Source: JASGMR01 sp963664675 | Lineage (GTDB): Bacteria; Thermotogota; Thermotogae; Petrotogales; Kosmotogaceae | Length of the DNA stretch: 64,000 nucleotides | Assembly (NCBI GenBank): GCA_963664675.2 | Contig: CAXXLB010000009.1 | Location: 992,001 to 1,056,000 of the forward strand | Reading direction: 5' to 3' | Shown here: piece after piece, positions 49,920 through 58,718 of the stretch | Numbering within the stretch: position 1 is the stretch's first letter | How the letters are laid out: each line of letters starts with the position of its first letter | Notes under the pieces: generated by a model | Seen by the model: only the letters and a program-made list of their open reading frames with translations | What the model was told of the DNA's origin: nothing | The model's database searches: none | Position numbers and translations under genes: made by a program

Positions 49920-50858
49920 GTGATTATTATTTATTTAATACCGGTGATATTTTTTGGGTGGTCACTGGGGGCTAATGATGGTGCAAATGTATTTGGTCCG
50001 ACAGTAATAAATGGAATAATAAAATACAGAAATGCTGTGTTAATCTCGGCGGGATTTGTTTTGCTGGGAGCCATGCTCGATGGAAGAAAAGGCTTGGAAA
50101 CATTGAGTTCCGTCAGTTCTCAAACATTAGTGAGTGCCACGATAAGTGTGATATGCGCGGCGGTTTCTATGACGATAATGACATATATTGGAATACCCGC
50201 ATCTTCATCTCAGGCAATGATGGGATCAATAATCGGAATAGGTCTATTGAAAAGCAGTGTGGATTGGTCAGTAATCATAAAAGTAGTAATATGCTGGATA
50301 GCAACTCCAATAGGAGCTATTTTCTTCGCATTTGTATTGTATAAAACGATAGGATACTTTTTTAATAAAATACCATCGATAGTCGGAAAAAACATGTTAC
50401 TAAAAATAATGGGCATAGTAATAGGTGCTTATGGATCCTATGCATTAGGCGCAAACAACGTGGCGAATGTTACGGGACCATTCGCTGAATTTTTGGATTT
50501 TGAAATGGCAGCATTGATCGGTGGATTGAGTATAGGGTTTGGAATAATTAGCTACAGCAAAAAAGTAATGTATACGGTGGGAAAATCAATAGTTCAGTTA
50601 GATTATTTTTCCTCTGTAATATCTGTTTTCGCACTATCGTTTACACTCTGGATATTCGCGCTCATTGGAGTACCGGTATCATCATCTCAGGCAATAGTGG
50701 GAGCAGTCATTGGAGCAGGTCTGGCAAGAGGTTCAACACACATGATAAATAAAAAAACGATAAAAAAAATCTCTCTTGGCTGGTTATCAACTCCACTCAT
50801 ATCGGGAATATTTTCAGCATTAATATTTTTTGTTTTAAGTTTGTTTTTTAAACTTTAA
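49920..50858 (+). CDS. pit: PiT family inorganic phosphate transporter
   Basis: A 312-residue inner-membrane symporter with two inverted PHO4 repeats: WSLGANDGANVFGPTVINGIIKYRNAVLISAGFVLLGA at the start and GSYALGANNVANVTGPFA in the middle; PASSSQAMMGSIIGIGL and PVSSSQAIVGAVIGAGLARG are the paired loops. About ten helices. Start GTG after GAGGAG. It is followed by a DUF47 PhoU-like gene, the standard pit partner. Confidence 0.93.
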   Translation: MIIIYLIPVIFFGWSLGANDGANVFGPTVINGIIKYRNAVLISAGFVLLGAMLDGRKGLETLSSVSSQTLVSATISVICAAVSMTIMTYIGIPASSSQAMMGSIIGIGLLKSSVDWSVIIKVVICWIATPIGAIFFAFVLYKTIGYFFNKIPSIVGKNMLLKIMGIVIGAYGSYALGANNVANVTGPFAEFLDFEMAALIGGLSIGFGIISYSKKVMYTVGKSIVQLDYFSSVISVFALSFTLWIFALIGVPVSSSQAIVGAVIGAGLARGSTHMINKKTIKKISLGWLSTPLISGIFSALIFFVLSLFFKL

Positions 50859-50953
50859 AATTAAGGAAATAATACTATAATAACAAAAAACAAACTGTAG
50901 AAATACGTAAATGTTATATAATAAATATGAGGGAAAAAATAGGGAGAAAAATT

Positions 50954-51598
50954 ATGAAGTATTTTGGAAAAAAAGAACAGAAAGTAATAGATAAATTTCT
51001 TGAACATCTAGATGCCGTTGAAGAAACCGTAAGAAATTCAGTCAAATTTATTGATGCGATAAAGAACAAAAACGTGGAGGAAATTGGAAGACTTTACGAT
51101 CTCGTACATGAAAACGAATCCGCAGCCGATGAAATAAGGAGAGTATTTGAAATATCAATGTATCAAGGAGCATTTCTTCCCAATTTCAGAGGAGATCTTC
51201 TGGGACTATCCGAACAATTCGATAAAATAGCGAATAAATGTGAGAGAATAACAGAATATTATGTACTGGAAAATTTGAGTATTCCTGAAATACTTATTGA
51301 GGATCTGATCCTTCAGATGGAATTATCATTAAAGAGTTTTAAATCGGCAAAAAAGGCCGCATACTCGCTTGTAAATGATACAACCAAAGTGGAAAAACAC
51401 ATTTCAAACTCATGTGAAAGGGAATCTATAGAAGATGAGATAGAGAGAAAACTCATTAAAAAAATATACGATATGGACATACAGCTGGCAGAAAAACAGC
51501 AACTTGGAAAATTCGTAAGAGCCATAGGTAATTTAGCGGATAAATCTGAAAACTGTGTGGACAGAATTCAACTGGCATTAATAAAAAGAATGGCCTGA
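50954..51598 (+). CDS. PhoU-like DUF47 protein paired with pit
   Basis: A 214-residue all-helical protein, paralog of the one at 24946. Shared marks: YFGKKEQKVIDKFLEHLDAVEETV, ADEIRRVFEISMYQGAFLPNFRGDLLGLSEQFDKIANKCERI and IGNLADKSENCVDRIQLALIKRM. Its presumed job is modulating the adjacent Pit transporter. The ATG at 50954 has GGGAG upstream; a longer frame from 50927 would include that site. A 95-base gap with a TATAAT box separates it from pit. Confidence 0.9.
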   Translation: MKYFGKKEQKVIDKFLEHLDAVEETVRNSVKFIDAIKNKNVEEIGRLYDLVHENESAADEIRRVFEISMYQGAFLPNFRGDLLGLSEQFDKIANKCERITEYYVLENLSIPEILIEDLILQMELSLKSFKSAKKAAYSLVNDTTKVEKHISNSCERESIEDEIERKLIKKIYDMDIQLAEKQQLGKFVRAIGNLADKSENCVDRIQLALIKRMA

Positions 51599-51614
51599 AT
51601 CAAATCAGACCATT
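51589..51614. terminator. hairpin after the pit-DUF47 unit
   Basis: AATGGcCTGA and TCAGaCCATT form a 9-pair stem with one mismatch around the DUF47 stop codon. It faces the convergent permease remnant. The T-tract is weak. Confidence 0.5.
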
Positions 51615-51634
51615 TCTGTTGTGTGTCTTCAATC

Positions 51635-52185
51635 TTATTCTTTTATTCCCGATCTCACAAGACTCTTAACAAACAAATCCTGTAATGCGAAGAAGAGAAT
51701 CAATGTAGGAAGAACCGCCACAAGGGTTCCGGCCATTATTACTCCCCAGTTCTGGGTGTTTTCAGCATCCATAAGCATCTTAGCACCTATCTGTACCGTC
51801 TTCATTTCGTCATCCATCGTCGCTATCAGTGGCCAGAGATACATATTCCATGCGTATACAAAATTAATTATCGTTGCTCCTCCTATGATCGGTTTCGAGA
51901 GCGGAAGAAGTATTTTCGTGAAATATTTCATCGGTCCGGCTCCGTCTATTCTCGCAGCATCTTCCAGTGATCTCGGTATCGTCATGAAATGCTGTCTCAA
52001 AAGGAAAACATTCGTGGCACTCGCCATGAACGGTATTGTCAACACATAATATGTGTTCACCCAGCCGAATTGGTGCATCAGAGAGAAGAGTGGTACGATC
52101 ATGAGTGTTTCCGCCGGTAGAAACAACGTCGCAAATAAGAATGAAAAAGCAAAGGTTTGAAGAGTTTTTAGAATTAATTATCAGC
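51635..52185 (-). pseudogene. 5'-truncated MalG-type sugar ABC permease
   Basis: The last two-thirds of a permease: FLFATLFLPAETLMIVPLFSLMH, then EDAARIDGAGPMKYFTKILLPLSKPI (EAA loop), MYLWPLIAT and LVRSGIKE at the end. The frame is open to about 52185 but recognisable sequence stops near 52150, followed by stops; the first two helices and any start are missing. No other gene of its operon is nearby. Its sequence differs from the intact permease at 45455, so it is not a recent copy of it. Confidence 0.8.
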
Positions 52186-52212
52186 TATTTAAAAAAACGG
52201 AGAAGAGATTTT

Positions 52213-52827
52213 TTGAAAGAAATAATATATGCCACCACCAATACAGGTAAACTAAACTATATAAAAGAAATTATCAAGGATTTGAATATAAAAATATTTG
52301 CATTGCCAGATAACAAAGATGGTAAAAAAATAAATCCCATTTATGAATCCGGAAAAACTCCAATCGAGAATGCGAAAATCAAAGCAACTTATTATTACGA
52401 ATACTTCAAAACCCCTCTTTTTTCATGCGATTCCGGACTTTATATAAAAGGGCTTCCCGTGGAAAAGCAACCTGGAGTTAATGTGAGAAGAGTGAATGGA
52501 GAAAATTTGACCGATGAAAAAATGATCGAATATTATTCAAGTTTAATAAACAAACTCGGCGGAAAGGCCGTTGCATGGTATATAAATGCAATTTACTGCA
52601 TCATAGATAAAAATAAAATTTTCAGTTATTCCGGAGAATCCATTTCTGAAAAATTCATTCTCACCGATCTGCCTCACAAAAAAAGAACAAAGGGATTCCC
52701 TCTTGATTCATTATCAATGGATATAAATTCAAATAAATATTATTTTGATTTGACGGAAAACGAAAAAGCTAACAAGGTTTCCTCAGGATTTAAGACTTTC
52801 TTCGAAAGAATCCTGAATTATTTATAA
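52213..52827 (+). CDS. Ham1/RdgB-type non-canonical purine NTP pyrophosphatase
   Basis: About 204 residues. Family marks: IYATTNTGKLNYIKEII at the start (T-x-N-x-x-K substrate loop), ESGKTPIENAKIKATYYYEYFKTPLFSCDSGLYIKGL (the metal Asp), then RRVNGENLTDEKMIEYYSSLI and FPLDSL. These enzymes hydrolyse ITP, XTP and related nucleotides. The start is uncertain: TTG 52213 has GGAG nearby, while an ATG at 52141 would add a charged 24-residue leader overlapping the permease remnant. It sits directly at the deletion boundary of that remnant. Confidence 0.78.
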   Translation: MKEIIYATTNTGKLNYIKEIIKDLNIKIFALPDNKDGKKINPIYESGKTPIENAKIKATYYYEYFKTPLFSCDSGLYIKGLPVEKQPGVNVRRVNGENLTDEKMIEYYSSLINKLGGKAVAWYINAIYCIIDKNKIFSYSGESISEKFILTDLPHKKRTKGFPLDSLSMDINSNKYYFDLTENEKANKVSSGFKTFFERILNYL

Positions 52828-52875
52828 TTATTGATTCTATAGAAAAAATTCAGGAATAAGAAAGGTTTATTTTAT

Positions 52876-52940
52876 GATATACTGTTCTCAGTATATCTTT
52901 TGTAACATTTTCTCGTCCACTATTGTGCCAGCAATAGTGG
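52876..52940. repeat. two inverted repeats after the Ham1 gene
   Basis: GATATACT-gttctc-AGTATATC (52876-52897), followed by TTTTG, and CCACTATTG-tgccag-CAATAGTGG (52917-52940), followed by ATTTATTATA. Either could end the Ham1 transcript. The rest of 52828-53083 shows no gene. Confidence 0.55.
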
Positions 52941-53040
52941 ATTTATTATAATACTCAAAACATTATTCGTTCTATCAATCCAAAACATCGACTAAAAATT
53001 TGAGAGCTTAAAAAATTGTGTATATGAGTTATGAATAATA

Positions 53041-53072
53041 AAAAAAGAAGTTGCACAGGGCAACTTCTTTTT
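53041..53072. terminator. bidirectional terminator before the FN3 lipoprotein gene end
   Basis: AAAAAAGAAGTTGC-acagg-GCAACTTCTTTTT, an eight-pair GC-containing stem with A and T runs on both sides. Confidence 0.85.
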
Positions 53073-53083
53073 AAATCTACAAA

Positions 53084-54043
53084 TTATTTGGATGAACTTG
53101 AAAAATTGCTATTGTCACTCAGGGCGGGGGCCGGGACATAAGTTCCAAAATTCTTCACAACGAGATTGTCAAGATAAACATATCCTACGGTATCACTGAA
53201 AGCAAGGAGTATTAATCCTGTGGTATCATTACTTGTTGTGTTAAAGGAACCTTCATTTACCCCATCAACGAATACAGTATAAGAATTCGTCGTTAAATCA
53301 AATACCATCCGTACATGATACCAGACCCCAAAAGTGAAATCTCTCAACTTCGTGAATGATCCCCCCTCATATGCATAAAACGCTAATCCGGTCCCTGGAT
53401 CATACACTGAGAAATAGGGGGTGGAAAATTGAGGGTAGGTTCTCACTCCAAACCCTGTGCTACCTGATAAAATCTTCACATCAAATTCAATCTGGCCCTT
53501 AACCAGGCTTCCCCATAGTTTTTCAAGTTTTGCATAATCACTATTAACGGGATCATAAAAATATAACCCTTTACCGGTTTTACCATTCGCAGTTATTCTC
53601 GAATAACTTGTTCCTGTTTGAGTGTAAGTACACCAAGGCAAAACATTCGCACTATTGCCAACAGCATAAGATTCAAAATCATCCGATATAACTACGCTGT
53701 AAGGATAATAACTGACTTCATTGGAACTGGCCGATTCTCCCTTATCATTGTAAGCAGTTACATGATAATAATATGTGTGTCCGGTTGCTAATCCCGTATT
53801 TACCCAGGTGGTTGCATTAGCTGCAACCGTTTGAAATAGCGAGAATGTTCCCCCGTCAATTTTTCTGTAAATTTTAAACCCGGTCTCATTTGTCGAATTA
53901 TCTATCCATGACAAAGTGACGCTGTTAATCGTGTGAGCAATTATTGTTAAATTAGTGGGTGCGACAAGTGGTACTGTCGGGCACCCTGTAAATAATAAAG
54001 CTAAGATACCAAAAACAAAGATAAAAAATAGTAATCTTTTCAC
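53084..54043 (-). CDS. lipoprotein with fibronectin type III and lectin-like domains
   Basis: A 319-residue exported lipoprotein. The signal peptide ends in FTGC (Cys21). Residues 27-115 form a fibronectin type III domain (APTNLTIIAHTINSVTLSWIDNSTNETGFKIYRK, GLATGHTYYYHVTAYNDKGESASSNEV). The rest is beta-rich and resembles a LamG/concanavalin-like jelly roll (DDFESYAVGN...IEFDVKI...GVWYHVRMVFDLTTNSYTVFVDGV...YLDNLVVKN). It could bind polysaccharide at the cell surface. The codon use around WCTYTQTGTSY looks less AT-biased than neighbours. Start GTG after AGAGGTG. Ser-rich tail. Confidence 0.8.
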   Translation of the reverse strand: MKRLLFFIFVFGILALLFTGCPTVPLVAPTNLTIIAHTINSVTLSWIDNSTNETGFKIYRKIDGGTFSLFQTVAANATTWVNTGLATGHTYYYHVTAYNDKGESASSNEVSYYPYSVVISDDFESYAVGNSANVLPWCTYTQTGTSYSRITANGKTGKGLYFYDPVNSDYAKLEKLWGSLVKGQIEFDVKILSGSTGFGVRTYPQFSTPYFSVYDPGTGLAFYAYEGGSFTKLRDFTFGVWYHVRMVFDLTTNSYTVFVDGVNEGSFNTTSNDTTGLILLAFSDTVGYVYLDNLVVKNFGTYVPAPALSDNSNFSSSSK

Positions 54044-54199
54044 TAATATTCACCTCTCTTCATATAGAATAAGTTAATGTTATCACAACTGCTTTGTCGG
54101 ATAAAAGAAAAATATAGTATCCTCTCAAACCCCTATAAATATATTAAAAACTTTATAATCAAACATTTAAAATAGAACTTTTGAAATATTCAACTATAA

Positions 54200-54231
54200 A
54201 AAATAAAAAAGAGCCACTCCGGGCAGCTCTT
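54200..54231 (-). terminator. terminator of the helicase gene
   Basis: On the minus strand GAGCTGC-ccgga-GTGGCTC (two G-U pairs) followed by TTTTTTATTTTTT, about 55 bases after the helicase stop. Confidence 0.7.
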
Positions 54232-54284
54232 ACATAAATATTTTTTAATTTGTCTGATTATCTCAAGATAGCTGAAAATATAAT

Positions 54285-55961
54285 CTATTTACTGAATCTT
54301 TTCGTCTTTCTTTTTTTGTTTGATAATGAACTATCATAAGATTTCTTTTTAGAACGAAATTCATTCTTCGGATATTCATTTTTTCTCGGTTTAGCGATTT
54401 CCACGTTAACTGAATTACCTTTAATTGAACTCTCGTTCATTTTTCTGATAACTTTTTCAGCCTGACTTCTTTCTACATCCACATATGAGAACCTACTGAG
54501 GAGAGTTATTTGTCCCACGTCTCTTCCAGAAATTCCGCATTCATTGACAATTGCGCCTACAATATCGTTAACTTTTATTCCATGAGATTTTCCAACATTA
54601 ATAAATAATCTCACTGCTTCCGAATTTATATTCTTAGATTTATGCGAAGTGACCATTTCAAATTCTTTTTCCTTAAGTGGTTTAGGCAGATTCATTTTTA
54701 TCAGAGCCGCAGCAATTTCAATTGAAGAATAATCTTTATCAATTAATTTTTCAACGGGTGAAATGAAATCGCCAAGATCCCCCTCTTTTAAAACTGCTTC
54801 GATTTTTTTATAAAATTCATTCATTCTCTTTTTATTAATTGATTTTGCCGAAGGAATTTCTATTTTTTCAATGTTTGCCTTGATATATCTTTCAATATCT
54901 TTCAATTTTCTATAAGATCTTCCATAAGTAAAAGTAAATGCCAATCCGCTTTTTCCAGCTCTTCCTGTTCTCCCTATTCTATGAACATAATATTCCTGAT
55001 CCAAAGGAACATCATAATTGAATACGGCCTCTACATTTTCGACATCTATTCCCCTGGCAGCAACATCGGTGGCAACCAGCACTTTAATATTTGAATTTCT
55101 AACATTGTTCATTACCTTATTTCTCAGATGCTGTGACATATCACCATGCAATCCTTCAACAGCAAAACCTTTATCAGATAACTCTTGAGTCAATTCATCC
55201 ACTTTTTTCTTCGTATTACAAAAAACCATAGATAATTCGGGTTCATAAAATTCCAGCAACCTACCCAAAACCTCTGTTTTATAAACATCACTGACTTCCA
55301 GATAGTATTGATCAGTTGCGGATACGGTCATTTTTTTATCAACAAGATCTATCATAACCGGATCATTTATAAAAGTTTTCGCTAAACGAACAATTTCTTT
55401 TGGCATCGTTGCAGAAAATAAAGCGATCTGCCTTTCTGAACTGGTTATATTACCCAAAATGAATTTTATATCATCTATAAAACCCATATCCATCATGTTA
55501 TCGGCTTCATCAAGAACAACATATCTGATCGCATCAAGTTTCAAAGTATTTCTATTCATATGGTCCATGATTCTTCCCGGAGTTCCGACAACAATCTGTG
55601 TGCCTCTTTTGAGAGCCTTAATTTGCAAATCTATTGATTGCCCACCATATATGGGAGTGATATGAATTTTTTTGTTAACAGAAATCAATTTCATCTCATT
55701 GCAAACCTGTACGGCCAGTTCCCGAGTAGGGCACAGAACGATTGCCTGTACTTCTCTTTTAGTATTCACCAGTTCATTCAACGGAATACCAAACGCAGCT
55801 GTTTTTCCCGTTCCAGTATGTGATTGAACAATCACATTTCTTCCCTCCAAAAAAGGGACTACAGTCGATGCCTGAACCTTCGTTGGAGCTTCAAATCCCA
55901 TCTTATAAATCGCATCCAGTGTTTCTTTTCTTAAGTTTAATTCTTTAAATTCTTTAATCAT
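54285..55961 (-). CDS. DEAD-box RNA helicase with DbpA-type RNA-binding domain
   Basis: A 558-residue ATP-dependent RNA helicase. Motifs in order: Q motif (MIKEFKELNLRKETLDAIYKMGFEAPTKVQ), Walker A SHTGTGKTAA, PTRELAVQ, GTPGRI, DEAD in VVLDEADNMMDMGF, SAT in FSATMP, then VATDVAARGIDVENV and HRIGRTGRAG. The C-terminal part (about 455-530) is a DbpA-like RNA-recognition domain (RLFINVGKSHGIKVNDIVGAI...VDVERSQAEKVIRKM), with a basic tail. Such helicases aid ribosome assembly or cold adaptation. ATG 55961 follows GGAAAGGG; the longer frame adds 11 residues. Confidence 0.93.
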   Translation of the reverse strand: MIKEFKELNLRKETLDAIYKMGFEAPTKVQASTVVPFLEGRNVIVQSHTGTGKTAAFGIPLNELVNTKREVQAIVLCPTRELAVQVCNEMKLISVNKKIHITPIYGGQSIDLQIKALKRGTQIVVGTPGRIMDHMNRNTLKLDAIRYVVLDEADNMMDMGFIDDIKFILGNITSSERQIALFSATMPKEIVRLAKTFINDPVMIDLVDKKMTVSATDQYYLEVSDVYKTEVLGRLLEFYEPELSMVFCNTKKKVDELTQELSDKGFAVEGLHGDMSQHLRNKVMNNVRNSNIKVLVATDVAARGIDVENVEAVFNYDVPLDQEYYVHRIGRTGRAGKSGLAFTFTYGRSYRKLKDIERYIKANIEKIEIPSAKSINKKRMNEFYKKIEAVLKEGDLGDFISPVEKLIDKDYSSIEIAAALIKMNLPKPLKEKEFEMVTSHKSKNINSEAVRLFINVGKSHGIKVNDIVGAIVNECGISGRDVGQITLLSRFSYVDVERSQAEKVIRKMNESSIKGNSVNVEIAKPRKNEYPKNEFRSKKKSYDSSLSNKKRKTKRFSK

Positions 55962-56119
55962 ACCCTTTCCTTTCACATAATTCACCCGCAACATTATAAA
56001 ACTTTTTTATGTTATAAACAATAAGAAATATTTCTATGCGGTTAAGATGTTGGAATGAACTCCCCCAAAGCCAAAAAATATTTTCAAAATTTTTGAAATA
56101 CAAAAAGACAACGTTTTTA

Positions 56120-56153
56120 TTCTCTAACAGAGAACAATTTGATAAAATATAAT
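56120..56153 (+). promoter_or_regulatory. promoter region of the S9 peptidase gene with inverted repeat
   Basis: TTCTCT-aac-AGAGAA (56120-56134) lies just upstream of a TATAAT box (56148-56153). The repeat occupies the -35 area and could be an operator; no regulator is adjacent. Confidence 0.4.
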
Positions 56154-56180
56154 TAAAATAGGTAAATGAGGTGAAGAAAA

Positions 56181-58109
56181 ATGGCAAACTATATTTCAAT
56201 AGAAAAAATGTTAAGTTTATCGGATTATCAATCCGTAAGAATAAGTCCCGATGGAAAAAAGGTGGCATATGTAGAAGTTCGTCCTAACTGGAAAGAAAAT
56301 AAATATATTAAAAGAGTCTGGATATATGATTCTGAAAACGGAAAAAAATTTCCAATGACGGACCCTCTAAAAAACAGCTTTTCACCTGCTTGGTCAAGTG
56401 ATTCAAAAGTCTTGGCATTTATCTCTGAAGGGGATACAAAGGAAAAAGAAAAGAAAAATCAAATATATATTAAATTTGATTCTGTTAATCCTCCGTTAAA
56501 AATAACTGACACTACGGAGGGAATCGACTTTTTCAAATGGAATCCTGACGGTCAGGGACTATATTACGTCTCAACTCCAAAGAACGAAGAAATAGAAAAA
56601 AGAAACAAAGAATATGGAGAGTTTGAATTTGTCGATGAAGAATATCCAAGAAATGCTTTATATTATTGCTCAGTAGATAGCGCAATTGAAAAAATAAACG
56701 GTTATTTTAAAACAGATTACCAAGAAACATCTGAAAAAGACAAAGAAATTTTCAGATCCGAAAAACACCACATAGACAATTTTTTGATAACAAAGAAAGG
56801 TGATATTTTACTCGCTCTTCTCCCTTCACCAAATATGGAAGAAAGGGATGAAAAAAAACTTTACCGCTTGACCAGAGAAGGAGAACTAAGAGAGACTGGA
56901 ATAGATCGAATTCAGGAAATGGCAATTTCTGAAAATTCCAATTTTTTAGCAATTACCCGGGAAAAAGAAAATTCAAAGTGGTTTTTAAATAATTATCTGG
57001 AAGTTATAAATCTTAAGACATGGGAAACAACAAAAATTAATACCAATATAGATGAAAATATTTTTCTGGTTGGCTGGTATAAAGATTTTATCTACTTTCA
57101 ATGGCAGGATAGAACAAAGTTCAAAACTTTCAGAGTAAATTTAAAGGAAAAAGTTGAGGCAGTTTCAACCTCCGACGAAAATATTCTGGAATGTTCGATA
57201 GCTATAGAGAACGGTGTAAACGCTTCAATCAAAAGTACGAAAGATACCCCCGCCGATATCTATTTTAAAAATATCAGAATAACAGAAAAAAAGGAAATCA
57301 CAAATGATTATTCATTACCCCTGAAAAGTATAATTAAATGGAAAAGCAGCGATGATATAGAAATAGAAGGCATTTTAAGTGTACCTGAGAATTTTGATGC
57401 AACGAAAAAATATCCTCTTTTAGTCATCGTACACGGTGGCCCTACATGGGCATCATTCGATTATCCTCTGAATAACAAGATATATCCTATAGAAGAATTT
57501 ATTTCCAAAGGTTTTATAGTGCTTCAACCTAACTACAGAGGAAGTAGCGGATATGGTGAGAAATTCAGAAAGTTAAACTTTAGATATTTAGGTCTGGGCG
57601 ATTACGATGATGTAATATCCGGCGTTGATTTTTTAATATCAGAAGGTTTCGTTAATTCTGAAAAGGTGGGGATAATGGGCTGGAGCCAGGGTGGTTATAT
57701 ATCGGCATTTGTTTCGACTTTCAGCAAGCGTTTCAAAGCCATATCGGTGGGAGCAGGAATAAGTGACTGGATTTCATATTATTATGCCACGGACATTCAC
57801 CAGTTCACAAGATATTATCTGGATTCAACCCCCTGGGAAGATAAAGAAATATATAAAATTACATCTCCGATGACCTATATAAAAAAAGCATGTACTCCCG
57901 TTTTAATCCAACACGGAGAAATTGATAATAGAGTACCTGTAAATAACGCTTATAAACTCTACCAAGGGTTGAAAGATATGAATATACCGGTCAAATTCGT
58001 ACTTTATAAAGGTATGAAACATTCTCCGGATAAACCGGGATTTTACAGAGCGATAGCAAACCAAAATCTTGAATGGTTTTGCAAATATTTAAAAAATACG
58101 GATGCGTAA
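56181..58109 (+). CDS. S9 family prolyl-oligopeptidase-like peptidase
   Basis: A 642-residue cytoplasmic enzyme. Residues 1-370 form a TolB-like beta-propeller (SVRISPDGKKVAYVEVRPNWK; FSPAWSSDSKVLAFIS). The catalytic alpha/beta hydrolase domain follows: VHGGPTWASFDYPLNNK, NYRGSSGYGEKFRK, nucleophile GWSQGGYISAF (Ser about 500), then DNRVPVNNAYKLYQGL (Asp) and YKGMKHSPDKPGF (His). This is the acylaminoacyl-peptidase / dipeptidyl aminopeptidase layout; it likely trims peptides. GAGGTGAAG precedes the ATG. Full length, no signal peptide. Confidence 0.9.
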   Translation: MANYISIEKMLSLSDYQSVRISPDGKKVAYVEVRPNWKENKYIKRVWIYDSENGKKFPMTDPLKNSFSPAWSSDSKVLAFISEGDTKEKEKKNQIYIKFDSVNPPLKITDTTEGIDFFKWNPDGQGLYYVSTPKNEEIEKRNKEYGEFEFVDEEYPRNALYYCSVDSAIEKINGYFKTDYQETSEKDKEIFRSEKHHIDNFLITKKGDILLALLPSPNMEERDEKKLYRLTREGELRETGIDRIQEMAISENSNFLAITREKENSKWFLNNYLEVINLKTWETTKINTNIDENIFLVGWYKDFIYFQWQDRTKFKTFRVNLKEKVEAVSTSDENILECSIAIENGVNASIKSTKDTPADIYFKNIRITEKKEITNDYSLPLKSIIKWKSSDDIEIEGILSVPENFDATKKYPLLVIVHGGPTWASFDYPLNNKIYPIEEFISKGFIVLQPNYRGSSGYGEKFRKLNFRYLGLGDYDDVISGVDFLISEGFVNSEKVGIMGWSQGGYISAFVSTFSKRFKAISVGAGISDWISYYYATDIHQFTRYYLDSTPWEDKEIYKITSPMTYIKKACTPVLIQHGEIDNRVPVNNAYKLYQGLKDMNIPVKFVLYKGMKHSPDKPGFYRAIANQNLEWFCKYLKNTDA

Positions 58110-58187
58110 AATTATGAACGTACTTGAAAATTAAAAAACATAACATATAAAAATAAACAGTTGTTTTTCTGTAGATTGTAATTAAAC

Positions 58188-58225
58188 AAAAAACGAGCGG
58201 ATCATCGTGATCTTGCTCGTTTTTT
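58188..58225. terminator. bidirectional terminator between S9 peptidase and tRNA-Ser
   Basis: AAAAAACGAGC and GCTCGTTTTTT form an 11-bp stem enclosing a second small stem ATCA-tcg-TGAT. It ends the plus-strand peptidase and, on the minus strand, the tRNA transcript. Confidence 0.85.
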
Positions 58226-58241
58226 AATAACACGTCACAAA

Positions 58242-58330
58242 TGGCGGAGACGAAGGGACTCGAACCCTTAAGGGGATATCATCCCCACCGATTTTCGAGA
58301 CCGGCTCCTTACCAGTTAGGATACGTCTCC
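58242..58330 (-). tRNA. tRNA-Ser (anticodon CGA)
   Basis: An 89-nt class II tRNA on the minus strand with encoded CCA. Acceptor stem GGAGACG/CGTCTCC, discriminator G. D arm TCCT...AGGA with a GG-containing loop. Anticodon stem CCGGT/ATCGG around the loop CTCGAAA (anticodon CGA, reading UCG). A long variable arm GGGGATGATATCCCC is typical of serine tRNAs. The T arm is AAGGG-TTCGAGT-CCCTT. A strong terminator follows about 17 bases downstream. Confidence 0.95.
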
Positions 58331-58369
58331 TTCAAATCAGAATTATATCATTAAATATTCAAAAAGTAT

Positions 58370-58704
58370 ACCAGAAAGTCGGATTGTAAGCCGGATTCTG
58401 TTTCCAATGATCATCTATCTGAGATGTTTGTTACCAAACACCTTTAGCATCCTACCCGAAAGGGATTCGTCGGGTAAACTCAAACCCTTTCTGCTTGGAC
58501 TTGCTCCGAATGGGGGTTACCAAACATACAGATCACTCTGTATCTGGTGGGCTCTTACCCGCACCTTTCCAACCTTGCCCTCAGGCGGTTTCCTTTTCTA
58601 TGGCCCTTACCAGAGATCACTCTCTCTGGGAGTTACCCAGCATTCTTACCCGTGGAGTCCGGACTTTCCTCGGTTTCCCGCGATCATCCATCCAACTTCT
58701 GGTA
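58370..58704 (-). ncRNA. rnpB: RNase P RNA, bacterial class A
   Basis: About 335 nt on the minus strand. The catalytic core is clear: GAGGAAAGTCCGGACTCC near the 5' end (P4 strand and J3/4), and ACAGAATCCGGCTTACA near the 3' end (the second P4 strand and J2/4). The ends pair as P1 (CCAGAAGTTGGAT with ATCCGACTTTCTGG). Frames in this stretch are not genes. It lies about 15 bases after the stop of the radical SAM gene and about 40 bases before tRNA-Ser, same strand. No separate promoter is obvious in the gap. Exact ends are uncertain by a few bases. Confidence 0.95.
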
Positions 58705-58718
58705 CACATATTTATGTA

